Assembly (NCBI GenBank): GCA_964452645.1
Contig: CAYVMO010000005.1
Location: forward strand, 62,001 to 126,000
DNA from: CAYXTW01 sp964452645
GTDB lineage: Bacteria; Zixibacteria; MSB-5A5; GN15; PGXB01
DNA length: 64,000 nt
Direction: 5' to 3'
Position numbers and translations under genes: made by a program. A model generated the notes under the pieces. The model was not told the DNA's origin. It ran no database searches and saw only the letters and a list, made by a program, of their open reading frames with translations. Position 1 is the stretch's first letter; each line of letters starts with the position of its first letter. Of the stretch, positions 61,227-64,000 are shown piece by piece.

Positions 61227-62273
61227 TTACCTCTCATAGGACGGAAATTCCACGAAAACAGATGTCCCTTTATCCTTTTCAGTATCTATTTTTATCGAAC
61301 CATTATGATTTTCGACGATTGACTTAACGATGGGTAAGCCCAGACCGGTTCCGGTCGCTTTTGTAGTATAAAATGGATCAAAAATATGTTCCATAGCATC
61401 CGGCTCTATCCCTGTACCGTGATCCCGGATAGCAAGAATTACCTTTTTGTCCCTATTGGTCTTTAACTCGATGTCGATTATAGATTCCGTTTCTGATGCG
61501 CTTAAAGCGTTTAGCAAGAGATTTAGAATCGCCTGATGTATCTTTTCTTTATCTCCGAGAATTAAGACATCCTGTTCTATTTTTTTTGATATTCGCAGTT
61601 TCGACTCGCCGGCCTGTATTTCTATCTGCTTCAGGCATTCATCGACCGTTTGAGAGAAATTGAGCTTATTCATCTCCGCCTCTTTTGGTCGGGCGAAATT
61701 GAGAAAATCTTTTAAAGTGTTATCTATTCGTTTTATCTCACCGATTATAATACTCTTGAATTCATCCTTATCTTTATCCGACGTTTTTTTGTCGAAAACG
61801 ATCTCAAAGGCGCCTTTAATCGACGATAATGGGTTTTTGATTTCATGGGCGACGCCGGCCGCGATTTTTCCGACTAATGAAAGCTTCTGGGATCGCTCCA
61901 GCTGAATTTGAGTCTCCTGTTGCTTTTTGCGCGCAATCAATTCACGGTCAAAAAGCGCTCCGGCTAAAATGCCAATGGCGAAATAGAAGACAATTTCAAC
62001 AAATTCTCCGACAAAGTCATTAGTTTCTAAATTATGTCCAAAAATATAGGGCAAAACCAGAATAGAGATAATTGTTGCGGCATAAACACCGCCTCTCAGA
62101 CCGAACCATGATGCTGAGATAACAATAGGTATATAGCAGAATCTTCCATGCAACACGTGGAGTAAATGTATATGTCCGAAAAACGGCTGTATCAGCCAGC
62201 CGTAATGAATACCCAGAGTCAGCGTAATAATGAAACCGATTATTGCGAGCTTCTGAGATTTTTTTTCAATCAT
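61227..62273 (-). CDS. membrane sensor histidine kinase
   Basis: 348 residues. Four or five N-terminal membrane helices with a His-rich loop (HYGWLIQPFFGHIHLLHVLHGR, seven His before residue 43) that could bind metal. Then a short coiled linker, HisKA with H143 in GVAHEIKNPLSS, N box NLLLNALSAS, G1 DHGTGIEP, F box FDPFYTTK, G2 GTGLGLPIV. No large periplasmic sensor domain, so signal detection must be in or near the membrane. Partner of the NtrC-type regulator. The SD AGGAG is unusually far (14 nt) from its ATG. Confidence 0.93.
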   Translation of the reverse strand: MIEKKSQKLAIIGFIITLTLGIHYGWLIQPFFGHIHLLHVLHGRFCYIPIVISASWFGLRGGVYAATIISILVLPYIFGHNLETNDFVGEFVEIVFYFAIGILAGALFDRELIARKKQQETQIQLERSQKLSLVGKIAAGVAHEIKNPLSSIKGAFEIVFDKKTSDKDKDEFKSIIIGEIKRIDNTLKDFLNFARPKEAEMNKLNFSQTVDECLKQIEIQAGESKLRISKKIEQDVLILGDKEKIHQAILNLLLNALSASETESIIDIELKTNRDKKVILAIRDHGTGIEPDAMEHIFDPFYTTKATGTGLGLPIVKSIVENHNGSIKIDTEKDKGTSVFVEFPSYER

Positions 62274-62300
62274 TATTCAGGATACTCCTGCATTTTTCAA

Positions 62301-62316
62301 TGGCAAATGTTATGCC
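62301..62316 (-). promoter_or_regulatory. candidate sigma-54 promoter of the two-component operon
   Basis: Minus strand reads CGGCAT-AACAT-TTGCC: GGCA and TTGC at the -24/-12 spacing (GG-N10-GC), against consensus TGGCAC-N5-TTGC. Expected start near 62291, just before the SD at 62289-62285. The plus strand also reads TGGCA-N7-ATGC here, a weaker match pointing at the TolC gene. Confidence 0.55.
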
Positions 62317-62438
62317 GATAATTCCGTCACGGCAGCACCGGTCTGTTAACCTGATACATGTCCATAAGTTGTAGATAATGTCTTTAAATATCTTCATAAT
62401 ACTGCCAATAAATCGACAGATTATTAAACAAGAATTAG

Positions 62439-62476
62439 ACAATATTGTTCATTATTGAAGAATATTATTCAATAAT
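62439..62476. promoter_or_regulatory. inverted repeats, candidate activator or repressor sites
   Basis: ATTATTGAA (62451-62459) / TTCAATAAT (62468-62476), 9-bp arms with 8-nt spacer, next to a 10-bp palindrome ACAATATTGT (62439-62448). They lie 125-175 nt upstream of the candidate minus-strand sigma-54 promoter, a usual distance for NtrC-type enhancer sites, and before the divergent TolC gene. Confidence 0.5.
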
Positions 62477-62611
62477 CCGACTAATAAAGTCACGATATTC
62501 TTTCATTTTATTGATATATAATGAGTTATGAGTTTCGGCATGATTTATGCCATTGAGTTAAACCATGAAAATAAACGGTATCAGTATAATCGAATAATAG
62601 ATGGGAAGGCG

Positions 62612-63979
62612 ATGAAAAGAGTAAATCAGGCCGCATTGATATTTTCCCTTATATTTATATTCCCCTGTCAATCTCTTTTCGGATTAAGCAGAGATGAGGC
62701 CAGAGATTTATCCGAGAGCATAAATAAGGGATTTACTGAGGCCGAAAACCAGGCCGGCAATTTTAATGTCAACGGCACGATACAAGATTATCTGGCTTTT
62801 GCCGCGCTTCATAATCCCGGGCTTAAGTCGGCTTTCTATGATTGGCAGTCCACCCTGAAAAAAGAAGGTGTGGTCGAAGCCCTGCCGGATCCGATGATTT
62901 CCTACGGGTACTTTATTAAGAATGTCGAAACGCGGGTAGGCCCCCAGGAGCAGAAGTTCGGCATCAGGCAGACTATTCCCTGGTTCGGGACATTGGGCGC
63001 CAAGGGCGATATGGCCTTCGAAGCCTCCAATATAGCTTTTCAAAAATATCAAAAGACCAAGCTCGAACTCTTTTATAAAGTAAAAAGCGCCTACTATGAT
63101 TACTGGTTTCTGGGGCGTGAAATCGAATTAACCAGAGAGAATATGGAACTTTTACAATTCTGGGAATCGGTTGCCCGAACCAAATATAAAGTCGCTCAGC
63201 AGACACACCATGATGTAATAAAAGCACAGGTCGAGCTGGGCAAGCTGGACGATGATTTAAAGACTCTGGAAAGCATGGTACAGCCGATTTCAGCCAGATT
63301 AAGTTCGGTTTTAAATCTCCCCGATTCCGTCCTTTTGCCGATACCGGCCTCGATAACGGAAGACGAAACCGCCGCCGTTCGGGACATAATTGTCGAGAAA
63401 GTATTAAGTTTCAACCCTGATTTAAAATCTATTGAAAATCTGATCGAAAAAGAAAAGGCCGATGTCCGCCTTGCGAATAAGAGCTGGTTTCCCGATTTTA
63501 CTTTCGGCGTCGATTATATTCAAACCGGGCCAGCTCTTAATCCGACTATGGCGGAAAGCGGCAAAGATCCTTTAATGGTAAGTTTTAATGTAAATATCCC
63601 CATCTGGTGGGGAAAATATAAATCAAAGCAGGATGAAGCCAGAGCTCGTTACAAATCCGCTCAGTACAGTCTGAATGACACCCGGAATAAGTTAATCGAA
63701 TCGGCTGAACAATTGATTTTTGAATATGACGATGCCTTGAGGAAAATCAGGCTCTATCGCGACGGTCTTGTACCTGAAGCGGAAGAATCATTAAATGCGA
63801 CTTTCGCGGCATACGAAGCGGGAAATGCCGATTTTCTAAATGTTCTTGATGCACAAAGACAGCTTTTGGATTTCCAACTCATGCTGGATAGATCCAGAAG
63901 AAATCAAGCCGTTAAGAAGGCCGCATTGGAAGTTATTACCGGCGAAAATTTAGACGGGCATGTTAAACAAAAGGAGTAA
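62612..63979 (+). CDS. TolC-family outer-membrane efflux protein (CusC/CzcC-like)
   Basis: 455 residues from the ATG at 62612 (GGGAAGG upstream); an earlier in-frame ATG at 62528 gives a non-signal N-terminus. Signal peptide IFSLIFIFPCQSLFG. The two OEP repeats are seen: ALHNPGLKSAFYDWQSTLKKEG, FGIRQTIPWFG, long helical runs, then FGVDYIQTGP, VNIPIWWGKYKSKQDEARARY and AAYEAGNADFLNVLDAQRQLLD. Forms the outer-membrane channel of a tripartite pump. Adjacent to metal ATPase and sensor genes, so metal export is likely. Divergent from the two-component operon. Confidence 0.92.
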   Translation: MKRVNQAALIFSLIFIFPCQSLFGLSRDEARDLSESINKGFTEAENQAGNFNVNGTIQDYLAFAALHNPGLKSAFYDWQSTLKKEGVVEALPDPMISYGYFIKNVETRVGPQEQKFGIRQTIPWFGTLGAKGDMAFEASNIAFQKYQKTKLELFYKVKSAYYDYWFLGREIELTRENMELLQFWESVARTKYKVAQQTHHDVIKAQVELGKLDDDLKTLESMVQPISARLSSVLNLPDSVLLPIPASITEDETAAVRDIIVEKVLSFNPDLKSIENLIEKEKADVRLANKSWFPDFTFGVDYIQTGPALNPTMAESGKDPLMVSFNVNIPIWWGKYKSKQDEARARYKSAQYSLNDTRNKLIESAEQLIFEYDDALRKIRLYRDGLVPEAEESLNATFAAYEAGNADFLNVLDAQRQLLDFQLMLDRSRRNQAVKKAALEVITGENLDGHVKQKE

Positions 63980-64000
63980 ATGATGAGGTCAATCAATTCC
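63980..64000 (+). CDS. start of the next efflux gene, cut by window edge
   Basis: ATG ATG AGG TCA after a clear SD (AAGGAG, 63971-63976) that overlaps the tolC-like stop. Only seven codons are inside the window. By family habit the membrane-fusion protein of an RND pump follows a TolC gene, but this cannot be seen here. Confidence 0.55.

Noticed and set aside
62301..62316. Sigma-54 promoter on the plus strand for the TolC gene
   Set aside because: TGGCA-N7-ATGC matches less well than the minus-strand reading and would leave a leader of about 290 nt; not called separately.

Overview
The window looks like chromosome from an uncultured, double-membraned bacterium of the FCB/Zixibacteria-like type. 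This placement is an inference. It rests on secreted proteins ending in dockerin-like repeats (motifs of the kind NANGD..INIFDITYLITYLY), a large secreted protein with a FlgD/T9SS-like C-terminal domain, outer-membrane barrels, an LpoA-like lipoprotein-type binding protein, type IV pilins and a sigma-54 regulator. Most genes are housekeeping genes in short operons with clear Shine-Dalgarno (SD) sites. GTG and TTG starts and ATGA overlaps are common.

Layout. 1-6.9 kb: a partial patatin lipase (minus), then a plus-strand cluster with a TrmH methyltransferase, two exported proteins and a tandem M16 pair that lacks the zinc motif. 6.9-12.4 kb: a minus-strand minor-pilin cassette (PilV, two PilW, two PilX). 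12.8-18.9 kb: endonuclease IV, then YchF-Lon-Nnr. 18.9-25.4 kb (minus): an omptin-type outer-membrane protease, HAD hydrolase, ArsC-like phosphatase, SecA and a thioredoxin-TPR protein. 25.5-27.7 kb: a Cu-type P-ATPase with a probable leaderless promoter. 27.8-35 kb: pth-rpsF-rpsR-DUF2232-rplI-bifunctional nuclease-LpoA-like, then small unknown genes and a methyltransferase. 35-41 kb (minus): a large secreted protein, PhzF and three methyltransferases. 41.2-42.6 kb: tyrosine phenol-lyase.

42.7-46.1 kb is an AT-rich accessory patch: a broken gene, an odd short tRNA, a DinD/BRO protein, a HARE-HTH-like protein and orphan small genes. 46.3-51.5 kb is a giant secreted dockerin/beta-propeller protein. 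51.5-54.8 kb is a reverse-transsulfuration operon (cystathionine beta-synthase type, cystathionine gamma-lyase type, methyltransferase). It is preceded by what reads as a complete cysteine attenuator: a consensus promoter, a 35-residue leader peptide with CGCNCC, an antiterminator and an intrinsic terminator. I consider this the most interesting element of the window. A 5'-truncated dockerin gene follows. 56.4-64 kb is a metal-efflux locus: NfeD, a P-type ATPase with two YHS and two CPMHP-type metal modules, a sigma-54 two-component system with a candidate -24/-12 promoter and distal inverted repeats, and a divergent TolC-family gene that begins an efflux operon running out of the window.
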